Assembly (NCBI RefSeq): GCF_017303295.1
Contig: NZ_JAFKOK010000002.1
Coordinates: 1-64,000 of the forward strand
Direction: 5' to 3'
Origin: Rhodobacter sp. NTK016B
GTDB lineage: Bacteria; Pseudomonadota; Alphaproteobacteria; Rhodobacterales; Rhodobacteraceae
Length of the DNA stretch: 64,000 bases
Under the pieces are notes generated by a model. That model worked only from the letters and a program-made list of their open reading frames with translations. It had not been told where the DNA came from and did no database searches. The position numbers and the translations under genes are program-made. Shown in pieces: positions 28,862 to 38,133 of the stretch (its first letter is position 1; each line of letters opens with the position of its first letter).

Positions 28862-29101
28862 TCACCCGCGCGAGATCATCACCAGAACGACGATCATCAG
28901 GGGCGAGGCCACGACCGCCGGCAGATAAAGCGCGGGCAGGCCGAAGAAGGTGATCGCGATCCCCCAGATCGCCAACAGCGCGACGATCAGGTAAAGCGGG
29001 TAATCCGCGTCGCCCTCGGCCAGTTCGCGCAGGACAGCGCCGAGCAGCGGCAGGCGATAGGCCACGGGCGTGGGGACATAGCGAGAATCGGCAACGGCCA
29101 T
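28862..29101 (-). CDS. Small membrane protein of unknown function
   Basis: The 79-residue product starts at ATG 29101 after GGAGA. It has a polar N-terminal third and then two hydrophobic helices (PLYLIVALLAIWGIAITFFG and ALYLPAVVASPLMIVVLVMI) separated by a short turn. I do not recognise a family. It lies upstream of the UbiH-like gene on the same strand, 83 bases away, and may be in the same unit. Confidence 0.65.
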   Translation of the reverse strand: MAVADSRYVPTPVAYRLPLLGAVLRELAEGDADYPLYLIVALLAIWGIAITFFGLPALYLPAVVASPLMIVVLVMISRG

Positions 29102-29391
29102 TGGTATCTCCGGGCTAAAGGATTTAGCTGGATATGGCTTTTGCCTGTGCCTCTGCCCATTCGGCACGATGCCGCAGTGCGGCAACGCGCCGCGTGCGTC
29201 ATCCTGCCCGCCGGATCGGGCGTTTCCACGGCTCTTGCAGGGCTTGCTCCGGCACCGATGGGACCGCCGGCCCCGCGCGCCGCCGCAGGCGGCGCGCCCG
29301 GTCGCCCGAGACCTCGGCGCCAGAGGCGTCGCGGATGAGGGCGAAACCCCTCTCGCGTGGCCTGCGCGCGCAGGCCCCGCGCAGGCCCCGC
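29102..29391. other. Intergenic stretch, nothing recognised
   Basis: About 290 GC-rich bases between the small membrane protein and the HAD phosphatase gene. A tandem 11-base duplication, GCAGGCCCCGC, is present near 29372-29393. No gene, promoter or terminator is convincing. Confidence 0.4.
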
Positions 29392-30096
29392 TCACAGCCC
29401 GCGCAGAAACGCGGTCAGATCGTCGGTATGGTGATGGACATGCGCATGGGATTGCAGTTCGGGCGTAACCAGCACCGTGCGCATCCCCAGCGCATGGGGC
29501 ACTTTCAGGTTGCGCGGATCGTCCTCGAACATCGCCGCGCGGGACGGGTCCAGCCCGTCCAGCCCGAAGATCCGCGCAAACGCTTCTTCCTGCGGCTTGG
29601 GCAGGTAATCCGCGTTCTCGACCCCGTAGACCGCGTCGAACAGCCCGTCGAGCCCCCGCGCCTCGAGCACCCGGCGCGCATAGGGGGCCGAGCCGTTGGT
29701 ATAGACGATCCGCCGCCCGCGCAGCCGCTCGATCTCTGCGCGCAGGCCCGGATCGGGGTCGAGCACCGAGAAATCGATATCGTGCACCTCAACCAGATAC
29801 GGCACCGGATCGACATCGTGATGTGCCATCAGCCCGGCCAGCGTGGTGCCGTATTGCAGCCAGTAATCGCGCCGCAGCCGATCCGATTCGACCGGGTCGG
29901 CGCCGGTCACCCGCATGACGAAATCGGTCATCTTGCGGTCGATCTGATCGAACAGCCGCACGCGCGGGTGATAGAGGGTGTTGTCCAGGTCGAACACCCA
30001 GGTGTCGACATGGTGAAAATCGTCGCGGTGGCTCCCGGGGCTTTGCCGGGCGTTGCGGTCGCTGCTGGGTTCAATACGGGGTTCGATACTGGGCAT
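29392..30096 (-). CDS. HAD-family pyrimidine 5'-nucleotidase (YjjG/SDT1-like)
   Basis: The 234-residue protein is a HAD hydrolase with motif I FDLDNTLYH, motif II VYTNGS, and motif III/IV with LPKPQEEAF and MFEDDPRNL. This pattern matches the SDT1/YjjG pyrimidine 5'-nucleotidase subfamily, which dephosphorylates UMP, CMP and related nucleotides. ATG 30096 gives a length normal for the family. It is divergent from the GntR gene across about 144 bases. Confidence 0.86.
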   Translation of the reverse strand: MPSIEPRIEPSSDRNARQSPGSHRDDFHHVDTWVFDLDNTLYHPRVRLFDQIDRKMTDFVMRVTGADPVESDRLRRDYWLQYGTTLAGLMAHHDVDPVPYLVEVHDIDFSVLDPDPGLRAEIERLRGRRIVYTNGSAPYARRVLEARGLDGLFDAVYGVENADYLPKPQEEAFARIFGLDGLDPSRAAMFEDDPRNLKVPHALGMRTVLVTPELQSHAHVHHHTDDLTAFLRGL

Positions 30097-30240
30097 GGGC
30101 CACTGGCTAAGCCAAGCGCGCGCGGCGCACAAGTCCGCCGCGCGCCCTCCGCGCCTCCTCCGCGTCGCCGTCTCGCCGGGCGCTTCAGGGCTTTTCACCG
30201 CCGCCGCCCCCGCCTATCCTTCGCCGCCTTGGAGTGACAG

Positions 30241-30894
30241 ATGACCGAACAGCGCCAACCCCTTCTCGACGCCTATTCGCTGATCCTCGCCGCCATCGAC
30301 GACGGCGTCTATCGCCCCGGCGACCGGCTGGTCGAATCCGAGCTGGCCGAGCGTTTTGGCGTCTCGCGCACGCCGATCCGCGAGGCGTTGCAGCGGCTGG
30401 AAACGCAATCGCTGCTCTCGCGCGACGGGCGCTCGCTGATCGTGGCCTCGCTCGACCATAATCAGCTTGCCGAACTCTATGTGGTGCGCGCGCAGCTCGA
30501 AGGGCTGGCGGCGCGGCTGGCATCGAAACACGCCTCGATCGAAGAAGTCCGCGTGCTGCGCGACATGGTGGCCGAGGACAAGCGCCTCGTCGACGATCCC
30601 AAATCGCTCAGCCGGGCCAACAAGCGGTTCCACAAGCAGATCCACCTTGCCTCGCATAACCGGTTTCTGGTCCAGCAGCTCGACCTCGTGCACCGCTCGA
30701 TGGCGCTTCTGGCCACCACGTCGCTCGAAGCCGAAGGGCGTGGGCGCACCGCGCTCGAAGAGCACGCAGCCATTGTCGAGGCCATCGCGCGCGGCGATGG
30801 CGACGCCGCCGACAAGGCCTTGCGCGACCATATCTCGCGCGCCTTTGAAACCCGGCTCAAGCTGGAATCGGGCGACCGCCGGCGGCAGATGTAA
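30241..30894 (+). CDS. GntR-family transcriptional regulator, FadR/FCD subfamily
   Basis: The 217-residue protein has an N-terminal winged helix with the typical YRPGDRLVESELAERFGVSRTPIREALQRLE segment (shown in part by ESELAERFGVSRTPIREAL). An FCD effector domain follows, with Asp/His metal-site candidates in LSRANKRFHKQIHLASHN and GDAADKALRDHISRAF. GGAG precedes ATG 30241. Ligand unknown; it may control the divergent HAD gene or a distant target. Confidence 0.88.
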   Translation: MTEQRQPLLDAYSLILAAIDDGVYRPGDRLVESELAERFGVSRTPIREALQRLETQSLLSRDGRSLIVASLDHNQLAELYVVRAQLEGLAARLASKHASIEEVRVLRDMVAEDKRLVDDPKSLSRANKRFHKQIHLASHNRFLVQQLDLVHRSMALLATTSLEAEGRGRTALEEHAAIVEAIARGDGDAADKALRDHISRAFETRLKLESGDRRRQM

Positions 30895-30936
30895 CACGCC
30901 GCGCCAACGCTCCCGCGCCCTAAACGTGCCGGTGCC

Positions 30937-32895
30937 CTAATGCGCCGCGAAAGCCTCGCCGTCATGGAAGCCATGCGCGGTCTTGTCCCAATAGAACGGG
31001 CTCGACAGCATTTCCCAGATGCCCTTCCACGCAGCCACCGCCGCCAGCGGGAAATACAGGTGCAGACTGACCACCCATGGCCGCAGGAAGCGGTGGCGCG
31101 GGGCGTTCAGGGCGACGATGTTGATCGTCATCGACACGATCTCGGTCAGCAGGAACATCAGCGCCAGCGCCACACCGGCCTTCGAGCTCAGCAAATCGGC
31201 CAGCGGATGGCCGAAGCCCACCAGCATCAGCCAGAAGCTCCACAGGATCGGCGCGAAGAGGAATTGCACCAGCGTCCCCAGAAACAGCAATTGCACGCCG
31301 CAGAACCGCCACGCGCCCAGCTGACGCCACAGCAGAACCGGGTCGCGCATATGCACTGCATAGGTCATCGCATAGCCTTTCAGCCAGCGTGAGCGCTGCT
31401 TGATCCATGGCCATACCCGGCAATTGGCCTCTTCCATCGTCACGCTGTCGAAGAGCTCGGTCCGGTAGCCGTGGCGCGCCAGCCTGAGGCCCAGATCGGC
31501 ATCCTCGGTAACGTTATGCGCGTCCCAGCCGCCCAGCTCTTCCAGCAGGTCGCGGCGGAAGAACAGCGTCGTGCCGCCCAGCGGCACCACCAGCCCCATC
31601 CGCGCCAGCCCCGGCAGGATCAGCCGGAACCACGCGGCATATTCGATGGTGAAGCAGCGGCTCAGCCAGTTGGTCTGCGGATTGACGTAATCCAGCACCC
31701 CCTGCAGGCAGGCCAGATCCGGCCCGCCCTGAGCGAAGCGTTCGGCCACGCGGTGAAGTTGATCGGGCGCGGGCGCGTCCTCGGCATCATAGACCCCGAT
31801 CACGCTGCCCCGCGCGAGGTTGAGCGCGTAATTCAGCGCGCGCGGCTTGGTGCGCAGCGCCGAATCGGGCACCGGGATCACCCGCATCCAGTGCGGCAGC
31901 GCGGCGCGCGCCAGCGCCTGACGGGTGACGTGGTCGTGTTCCTCGACCACCAGCATGACATCGAGCAATTCGCGCGGATAGGCGATGGCGCCCAGCCGCT
32001 TGACCAGCCGGGGCGCGATATCAGGCTCGCAGTAAAGCGGCACCATGATCGAGATATGCGGTTTGCGGACCACCGATTCGGGCGGCTTGTGGTCCCGCCC
32101 GCGCGCCGCGCGCCGCCGCGCCATCAGCTGCGTCACCGTCGCCGCCAGTTTCATCACGTTGCCAGCGCCCTGAAAGGCCAGCACAATGCCGAACAGCACG
32201 AAGAAAGTGGGCAGCGTGGCGAAGATCAGCCCCGCCAGCATCGCCGCGCCCATAAACCCGATGATCCAGCTAAAACGTCGACCGTCCCAGGCGCGGCAGC
32301 TTTCCTCGGCGGCGACGCAGGTTTCGGCCATCAGCCGCAGCGTGTTGCGGCGCGAGGCAATCAGCGCAGCGTGCAAGCGCTCTTCGGAAATCACCGCCAT
32401 CGCCACCGGCCCCAGCACCTGTTCAAGCGACTCGCGATGCTCGGCGAAATGGTCGGGCTGCGAACAGGCCACCACCGTCACCGCCCCCGCACGAAGCCAT
32501 GGCAGGCAGCCGATTTTCAGACAGCGCCGCGTGCCGACAAGGTCGATGAGCCGCGGGTCGGGTCGGCCTTGCCTTTGGTCGATGACGCCGGTGCCGAACT
32601 GCTCGGCCAGAGCGGCCATCACCTCGGCTTCGGAGGCCATGCCATGCGCACGCAGGATATCGCCCAGTCGCGAATGCTGCCGACGCTGCAATTCCAGCGC
32701 GCGCAGCAGATCGCTCGACCCGATCGCACCCCGCTTCAACAAGATCGCCCCCAGCAGCGCCCCCTTCGAGACGCTGACGGCCGGCGAAGGCAACCCTGCC
32801 CCCTCGCCCCCGCTGGGCGCGGTTAAGTGCGCGGGCTCCGGCACGGGTGGCGCCGGGCTGACAATCTCGTGGAAGCCAATCTCGGCCAGCGCCAT
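30937..32895 (-). CDS. GspE-N (MshEN)-like domain fused to a membrane glycosyltransferase family 2
   Basis: The 652-residue protein joins two parts. Residues about 45-160 match the GspE/MshE N-terminal domain (LGAILLKRGAIGSSDLLRAL, RLGDILRAHGMASEAEVMAALAEQFG), a domain that can bind c-di-GMP. After two membrane helices comes a cellulose-synthase-like GT2 domain with DAED, TEDADLGLR and the QRSRWLKG product motif, then several more membrane helices. It would make or export a polysaccharide or glycolipid, possibly under c-di-GMP control. Its product is unknown; no polysaccharide genes are adjacent. Confidence 0.83.
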   Translation of the reverse strand: MALAEIGFHEIVSPAPPVPEPAHLTAPSGGEGAGLPSPAVSVSKGALLGAILLKRGAIGSSDLLRALELQRRQHSRLGDILRAHGMASEAEVMAALAEQFGTGVIDQRQGRPDPRLIDLVGTRRCLKIGCLPWLRAGAVTVVACSQPDHFAEHRESLEQVLGPVAMAVISEERLHAALIASRRNTLRLMAETCVAAEESCRAWDGRRFSWIIGFMGAAMLAGLIFATLPTFFVLFGIVLAFQGAGNVMKLAATVTQLMARRRAARGRDHKPPESVVRKPHISIMVPLYCEPDIAPRLVKRLGAIAYPRELLDVMLVVEEHDHVTRQALARAALPHWMRVIPVPDSALRTKPRALNYALNLARGSVIGVYDAEDAPAPDQLHRVAERFAQGGPDLACLQGVLDYVNPQTNWLSRCFTIEYAAWFRLILPGLARMGLVVPLGGTTLFFRRDLLEELGGWDAHNVTEDADLGLRLARHGYRTELFDSVTMEEANCRVWPWIKQRSRWLKGYAMTYAVHMRDPVLLWRQLGAWRFCGVQLLFLGTLVQFLFAPILWSFWLMLVGFGHPLADLLSSKAGVALALMFLLTEIVSMTINIVALNAPRHRFLRPWVVSLHLYFPLAAVAAWKGIWEMLSSPFYWDKTAHGFHDGEAFAAH

Positions 32896-32969
32896 GTCGA
32901 TCCCCCCTGCACCGCCATGGTGCGGGCGAGGATCTTAACGGCCGGTTAACGTCACCGGCGCGCGGGCCG

Positions 32970-34139
32970 TCAGCCCGCGAGTGCCTTGCGCTCCGCCATG
33001 GCCGCAGAGAACCGCTCGAACAGGTAATAGCTGTCCTGCGGGCCGGGGCTGGCCTCGGGGTGGTACTGGACCGAGAAGACCGGTTTGTCGGCCAGCCGGA
33101 TCCCGCAATTCGACCCGTCGAACAGCGACACATGGGTCTCGAGCACGCCTTTCGGCAGCGTCTGGGTATCGACCGTGAAGCCGTGGTTCATCGACGTGAT
33201 TTCGACCTTGCCGGTGTCGTTATCCTTCACCGGATGGTTCGCGCCGTGGTGGCCGTGGTTCATCTTCACGGTCTTCGCACCTAGAGCCAGCGCCAGCATC
33301 TGGTGGCCAAGGCAGATGCCGAAGACCGGCAGATCGGCCGCCAGAACGCCCTTGATCATCGGCACCGCATATTCGCCGGTCGCAGCCGGATCGCCCGGAC
33401 CGTTCGACAGGAAAACCCCGTCGGGATTGAGCGCCAGCACCTCTTCCGCGGTTGCGGAGGCCGGCAGAACCGTCACGTCGCACCCCGCCGAGGCGAGGCA
33501 GCGCAGGATGTTCTTCTTCGCGCCGTAATCAATGGCCACGACCTTGTGCACCGGATTTTCCTGCGGCTTGTAGCCTTCGGGCCATGCCCAGCGCATCTCG
33601 TTCCAGCGGTAGCTTTGCGCGCAGGTCACGTCCTTGGCCAGATCGAGCCCGACAAGGCCCTTCCAGCCGCGCGCCCGGGCGAGCAGATCGTCCAGATCGA
33701 AATTCCCCTCGGGGTCATGCGCCAGCGCGACATGCGGCGCGCCCAGCTGACGGATCGCGCGGGTCAGGCGGCGAGTATCGACGCCGCCGATGCCGATCCG
33801 GCCCTGCAGGCGCATCCAGTCGGTCAGCTCGGACGCCGCGCGCCAGTTCGACGGCTCGGTCGGATCCCATTTCACCACCATGCCTTCGGCCACGGCGCGC
33901 TGCGCCTCGTCGTCATCGGTGTTGACGCCGACATTGCCGATATGCGGGAAGGTGAAAGTCACGACCTGCCCTGCATAGGACGGATCGGTCATGATTTCCT
34001 GATAGCCGGTCATGGCGGTGTTGAAGCACAACTCCGCGACCGTCACGCCGGTGGCACCGAAGCCGTGACCGTAGAAAATCGTTCCGTCGGCAAGGACAAG
34101 GCAAGCGGTCGGGCGCGGCTGGGCGGGTGCTGCGGACAT
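32970..34139 (-). CDS. carA: Carbamoyl-phosphate synthase small subunit
   Basis: CarA hydrolyses glutamine and channels ammonia to CarB for arginine and pyrimidine synthesis. The 389-residue protein has the N-terminal small domain (MTGYQEIMTDPSYAGQ) and the class I glutaminase domain with nucleophile Cys in FGICLGHQM and His/Glu in QYHPEASPGP. AGGAG precedes ATG 34139. CarB is not in the window, as is common in this order. Confidence 0.97.
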   Translation of the reverse strand: MSAAPAQPRPTACLVLADGTIFYGHGFGATGVTVAELCFNTAMTGYQEIMTDPSYAGQVVTFTFPHIGNVGVNTDDDEAQRAVAEGMVVKWDPTEPSNWRAASELTDWMRLQGRIGIGGVDTRRLTRAIRQLGAPHVALAHDPEGNFDLDDLLARARGWKGLVGLDLAKDVTCAQSYRWNEMRWAWPEGYKPQENPVHKVVAIDYGAKKNILRCLASAGCDVTVLPASATAEEVLALNPDGVFLSNGPGDPAATGEYAVPMIKGVLAADLPVFGICLGHQMLALALGAKTVKMNHGHHGANHPVKDNDTGKVEITSMNHGFTVDTQTLPKGVLETHVSLFDGSNCGIRLADKPVFSVQYHPEASPGPQDSYYLFERFSAAMAERKALAG

Positions 34140-34329
34140 CGGACGGCTCCTGTGTGAATCGGGCTGTCTCTACGGGGTCGGACGGGGGGAATCAAGGCCC
34201 GCAACGACACAAGGCGCGCGGGCCCGCCCGGCCCGGCCGACGTTCGGGGCGAAAGCGCCGGAATAAGCGCTGCGGCAGCCCAAGGGCCCGGGCGCAAGAC
34301 AGCTCTCAGATCGGCGCCCGAACCCCTTA

Positions 34330-34770
34330 TCAGATCAGCAGATCGTAAGTCCGCCACGCCGTCGCGCGGGCAAGCTTGTCATAGAGATTGCGGGCGCGGG
34401 CATTGTCCTCGGCGGTGATCCAGCGAACGAGCGTCCAGCCCCGCTTGCGCCCCTCGTCGCGCAGCGCTTCGATCAGCGCGGGCGCCGCGCCCGAACCGCG
34501 CGCCTCGGGCGCCACGAACAGATCGTCCAGATAGCCGCCGATGCTGGCCGCGAGCGGGCGCGCGAAGGGCCGGAAATGGGCGAGCCCGACCAAGCGGCCC
34601 GCATCGTCTTCGGCCACGAACGCCTCGACCTCGTGGGCATGGTCATGGATCCAACCCCAGACCCGCGCGCGCATCGCCGCGTCCTGCTCGACGCCGTAGA
34701 ATTCGGCATAGCCGGCATAGAGCCGCTCCCAGTCGGCGCGGTCGCTGTCTTGGGGATGGCGGATGATCAT
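34330..34770 (-). CDS. GNAT-family N-acetyltransferase
   Basis: The 146-residue protein has the GNAT core: strand-4 region DDLFVAPEARGSGAAPAL with the acetyl-CoA pyrophosphate loop (EARGSGA), then the C-terminal helix NARARNLYDKL. The substrate (amine or protein) is unknown. ATG 34770 is preceded by AGGAGG. It is divergent from suhB. Confidence 0.87.
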   Translation of the reverse strand: MIIRHPQDSDRADWERLYAGYAEFYGVEQDAAMRARVWGWIHDHAHEVEAFVAEDDAGRLVGLAHFRPFARPLAASIGGYLDDLFVAPEARGSGAAPALIEALRDEGRKRGWTLVRWITAEDNARARNLYDKLARATAWRTYDLLI

Positions 34771-34916
34771 GACGAGCCCTCCTGTCAGTCCCGGCGACCC
34801 TAGCCGGACCCCGCCGCAGCGTCCATGCGCCCGATCGCGCCTATTCGCCAGCTTTCCCTTTTCAACCGGACGCCTTTCCCGTATGGCCCTGCTCTGTTGT
34901 AAACGGAGCCGCATCG

Positions 34917-35708
34917 ATGCAGGGAAGCGCCAATCTCAACCTGATGATCAAGGCCGCGCGCAAGGCGGGCCGCTCGCTGGTCAAGGACTTCCGCGAGGTC
35001 GAGAACCTCCAGGTCTCTTCCAAGGGGCCGGGCGACTTCGTGTCGAAAGCCGACCGCGAAGCCGAGCGGATCCTCAAGGACGAACTCATGGCCGGCCGGC
35101 CGAATTACGGCTGGCTTGGCGAGGAAACCGGCGAGACCGAGGGCGTCGACCCGACGCGCCGGTGGATCGTCGACCCGCTCGACGGCACCACGAACTTCCT
35201 GCACGGCCTGCCGCACTGGGCGGTATCGGTGGCGCTGGAACACAAGGGCGAGATCGTCGCGGGCGTGGTCTTCGACGCCGCCAAGGACGAATTGTTCTAC
35301 GCCGAGAAGGGCCTTGGCGCGTATATGAACGAAACCCGCCTGCGGGTCTCGGGGCGCCGGTCGATGATCGAATGCATCTTCGCCACCGGCGTGCCTTTCG
35401 GCGGTCGCCCGGCCCTGCCGGCGACGCTGCAGGATCTGGCGCGGCTGATGCCGGTCTGCGCGGGCGTGCGCCGCTTCGGCTCGGCGGCGCTCGACCTCGC
35501 CTATGTCGCGGCGGGGCGCTACGACGGCTATTGGGAACGCGGGCTGCAATCCTGGGACATCGCCGCGGGCGTGATCCTTGTGAAAGAGGCGGGCGGCTTC
35601 GTCGGTCCGATCCGCGACGGGCAGGACCCGGTCGAATCGGGCAACCTGATCGCCGCGAATGCCGAGATCTTCGAAGGCTTCGGCAAGGTCATCCGGTCGC
35701 GCGACTGA
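34917..35708 (+). CDS. suhB: Inositol-1-monophosphatase family protein SuhB
   Basis: The 263-residue protein has the metal-binding motifs of the inositol monophosphatase fold: LGEETG, then IVDPLDGTTNFLHGLPHWAVS, and a C-terminal SWDIAAGVILVKEAGG. Members dephosphorylate inositol or other sugar phosphates; SuhB also binds the rRNA antitermination complex in some bacteria. CGGAG lies upstream of ATG 34917. Copy C of the hairpin repeat follows. Confidence 0.94.
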   Translation: MQGSANLNLMIKAARKAGRSLVKDFREVENLQVSSKGPGDFVSKADREAERILKDELMAGRPNYGWLGEETGETEGVDPTRRWIVDPLDGTTNFLHGLPHWAVSVALEHKGEIVAGVVFDAAKDELFYAEKGLGAYMNETRLRVSGRRSMIECIFATGVPFGGRPALPATLQDLARLMPVCAGVRRFGSAALDLAYVAAGRYDGYWERGLQSWDIAAGVILVKEAGGFVGPIRDGQDPVESGNLIAANAEIFEGFGKVIRSRD

Positions 35709-35722
35709 CCCGCTGCGGGGTC

Positions 35723-35821
35723 AGGGGGCTGTCTGCCCCCTCTTGGCCTGCGGCCAATTCACCCCCGAGGATATTTATGGATCAAAGATGAGGGCCGCCT
35801 CCCGGATAGGGAAGCGGCCCT
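35723..35821 (+). repeat. Intergenic hairpin repeat, copy C, with terminal hairpin
   Basis: Beginning 15 bases after suhB: hairpin AGGGGGC/GCCCCCT (35723-35729 with 35735-35741), hairpin TTGGCC/GGCCAA (35743-35748 with 35752-35757), then the core with CCGAGGATATTT, ATG, and GATCAAAGATGAG (35760-35792). A final hairpin AGGGCCGC/GCGGCCCT (35791-35798 with 35814-35821) overlaps the core and is followed by GTTTC, so it can act as the terminator. Near-identical to copy B. Confidence 0.85.
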
Positions 35822-35946
35822 GTTTCATTCTGCCCTAAATACTCATCCGCCTTTCGGCAAACGCAGCAGCGGCAAGGGCGCGCGCGCAAGCGGGGCGGGT
35901 GGGTGGGAGCGACGCGCGCGCGCCGCCCCTCACCGCCCGAGCCGCG

Positions 35947-37827
35947 TCAGTTCCAGCAGGAGACCAGCACCGTCAGGTCCCCCGACATGCGCGTCAGCAT
36001 CTCGGCCGACATCGGGCGCGAGACGCGGGCCACGCTGCCGCGCAGCCCCGAATCGGCCAGCATGCGCTGCACCGCATCCCCCGACAGCGCAAAATTCACG
36101 TCGTCGGGCAGCATGCGGCCGGGCGTTTCCGGGCGCGGCAGCAGCATGCCGACGACGCCGCCATTCATGTCGAAGACCGGACCGCCGGAATCGCCCTCTT
36201 CCGCCTCGAGCGACAGGCGCCAGAGATATTCTTCGCCCTCGAGCCCGGACAATTCGCTCAGCTGGCCGAAGCTGACGATGGGGCGGGTCAGCGTGTCCTG
36301 ATAGCTGAAGCCCGACACGCGGACTTCGCTGCCGGGCGTGGGCGCGGCAGGGGCGAATTGCGCGAAGGCCAGCGGGACCAGCGGATCGTCGGGGGTGATC
36401 ACGGCGATGCCGAGTTCCTCATCGACCGACCGCACGGTGGCGGTATAGGCCTCGTCGATGGTGACGCGGTCGCATTGGTTCACGGCCTCGGCGCTGGTCA
36501 CCACGCTGCCCACGGCATCGACGAAGAAGCCGGTGCGCGAGCGTTCCGGGCGGCGCACGTCGAGACCCGAGATCAGGTCGCGGCGCGCCACGGTCGAGGC
36601 GGTCGCCCCCATCGTCGAGGGCAGAACGCCCGCGATCGGCGTGAAGCTGTCGCGCATCGTCGACAGGATGACCTGCGCATCGTCGTCGGCCGAGGCATCC
36701 CACAGCAGCATCCAGCCCTTGATCTGGCCGTTCGACAGGCGCGCTTCGACATGCGCGCGCTCGGAGGCGTTGCGACCGGTGATGGTAAAGCTGTTGCGGC
36801 CGCGCTCACGCTCGCCTTCGAGCGGGATCACTTCCAGCGTCTGCAGGATTTCATAGAGACCGAAGAAGGTGCTCTGCGTGCCCTCCTGGCTGATCAGCAG
36901 CACGCGCATGCCGCTGTCGTTGATCTCGTTGAAATGCGCAAAGGGGGCCTCGTGCCGGTCGAATTCGACCATGCCGAGCGGCAGGGTGATCTCGATCCCC
37001 GCCGCCTCGTCGCGGAACGGGCCGAACGCATAGCGGGCGACCGCTTCTTCGTAATCGCGCATCAGCGTGGCGCGGCCACGGGTGGTCAGGAAGCCCGAGG
37101 GCTCGAACCCGTTCGCCGCCTGCCAGTCGCTGATCGCGCCGCGCGTGCCGGGACCGAAGGCCGCGTCGATGCCGCTGCGATAGAAGCCGAACCATTGCAG
37201 GGCGATCTGGATCTCCATGCGCTCGTCGCGGGTCAGCTGGTATTCCATCTGCCGCGCCTCGGCGACGGATTCGATCGGCAGATCCTCGATCGTGGGCTCG
37301 GCAGGCGCTGCCGGAGCGGTTTCGACGGCCTCCTGAGCGGGCGCGGTTTCGGCCTGCGCTAGCAATCCCGACAGCTCGGCTTCCGTCTCAGGCGCCTCGG
37401 CCTCGGCGACCGGCTCATCGGCGACAGGCTCGTCCGCTTCCGCCGCGGGCTGGGTCGCGTCACGCGCGGGCGTCGCGGTGCCGGACTGACCGCCGACCGG
37501 CCAGAAGCGCTGACCATAGATCGAATCGTCGGTCACATAGCTGTCTTCGCGGATCTCACGCGCGGCGATCAGCGCGGCGCGGCGTGCTTCGGCGTCTTCG
37601 GTGCTTTCGAACGGGCCCACGGCCAGCGCATACCAGCCCCCGGCGATCCGGAAGCCCGAGATATTGCCGATCCGTTCCTCGTAGCGGGTGGCGAATTCCT
37701 CGGCGGTGCGCAGCGTCGCATGCGCTTCGATCTGCACCCAATGCGACGCCTGCGCCAGCGCCGCAGCGGGAACGAGGATCACCGCCACAAGGGTTGCGAA
37801 AAAGGCTTTAACTATTCGATCGGTCAC
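35947..37827 (-). CDS. Exported SPOR / peptidoglycan-binding / trypsin-like protein with a degenerate catalytic triad
   Basis: The 626-residue product starts with GTG 37827 and a signal peptide. Next come a SPOR-like region (about 25-90, [17 protein letters not shown]), an acidic Ala/Pro/Glu-rich linker, a PG_binding_1-like region ([20 protein letters not shown]) and a C-terminal trypsin-like domain. GDSGGPVFD keeps the serine. The His segment reads TSAEAV where TnAHV is expected, and the Asp segment reads ELGIAVI where DLALL is expected. So His and Asp appear to be Glu and Gly, and it may be a pseudoprotease. Alignment of these two residues is by eye. Confidence 0.83.
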   Translation of the reverse strand: MTDRIVKAFFATLVAVILVPAAALAQASHWVQIEAHATLRTAEEFATRYEERIGNISGFRIAGGWYALAVGPFESTEDAEARRAALIAAREIREDSYVTDDSIYGQRFWPVGGQSGTATPARDATQPAAEADEPVADEPVAEAEAPETEAELSGLLAQAETAPAQEAVETAPAAPAEPTIEDLPIESVAEARQMEYQLTRDERMEIQIALQWFGFYRSGIDAAFGPGTRGAISDWQAANGFEPSGFLTTRGRATLMRDYEEAVARYAFGPFRDEAAGIEITLPLGMVEFDRHEAPFAHFNEINDSGMRVLLISQEGTQSTFFGLYEILQTLEVIPLEGERERGRNSFTITGRNASERAHVEARLSNGQIKGWMLLWDASADDDAQVILSTMRDSFTPIAGVLPSTMGATASTVARRDLISGLDVRRPERSRTGFFVDAVGSVVTSAEAVNQCDRVTIDEAYTATVRSVDEELGIAVITPDDPLVPLAFAQFAPAAPTPGSEVRVSGFSYQDTLTRPIVSFGQLSELSGLEGEEYLWRLSLEAEEGDSGGPVFDMNGGVVGMLLPRPETPGRMLPDDVNFALSGDAVQRMLADSGLRGSVARVSRPMSAEMLTRMSGDLTVLVSCWN

Positions 37828-38133
37828 GTTCGTTCCACGATTGGTTGTTTTTTTATGATTCCCCGAGACCCTAGCAGGGTCGTCAAGCAAGTGCCGATAA
37901 AAATTAGGTTAGATAGGGGCCTTGACCACGGGGCGTGTCATTTTTTCCGCGCCTTTTCCGCATGGCCTGCAACCGGCTCGTGTGAACCGGGACGATGCCA
38001 CCCACCGAGGGCGAAACGTCACACCGCACGGTGGCCGCCGCACGGGCGCGCGACGTTGACCCTGCCCCGCCCTGAGCCTATTGAAGCGCTGAACCAAGGT
38101 TCCGCCATTTCTGTCCCTGTCTATAGGCCCAGC
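37828..38133. other. Divergent intergenic region upstream of glyQ
   Basis: About 306 bases separate the protease-like gene from glyQ. The first 100 bases are A/T-rich with a run of seven T. A promoter-like pair lies at 38056-38084 on the plus strand. No gene is supported here, although an open frame continues upstream of the real glyQ start. Confidence 0.55.
38056..38084 (+). promoter_or_regulatory. Predicted glyQ promoter
   Basis: TTGACC (38056-38061), a 17-base spacer and TATTGA (38079-38084) match a sigma-70 promoter well. It stands 50 bases before ATG 38134 and would drive the glyQ-glyS unit. Confidence 0.45.

Noticed and set aside
29372-29393. Tandem GCAGGCCCCGC units as a possible repeat array
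   Set aside because: Only two adjacent units in GC-rich DNA; not enough for an array or CRISPR.
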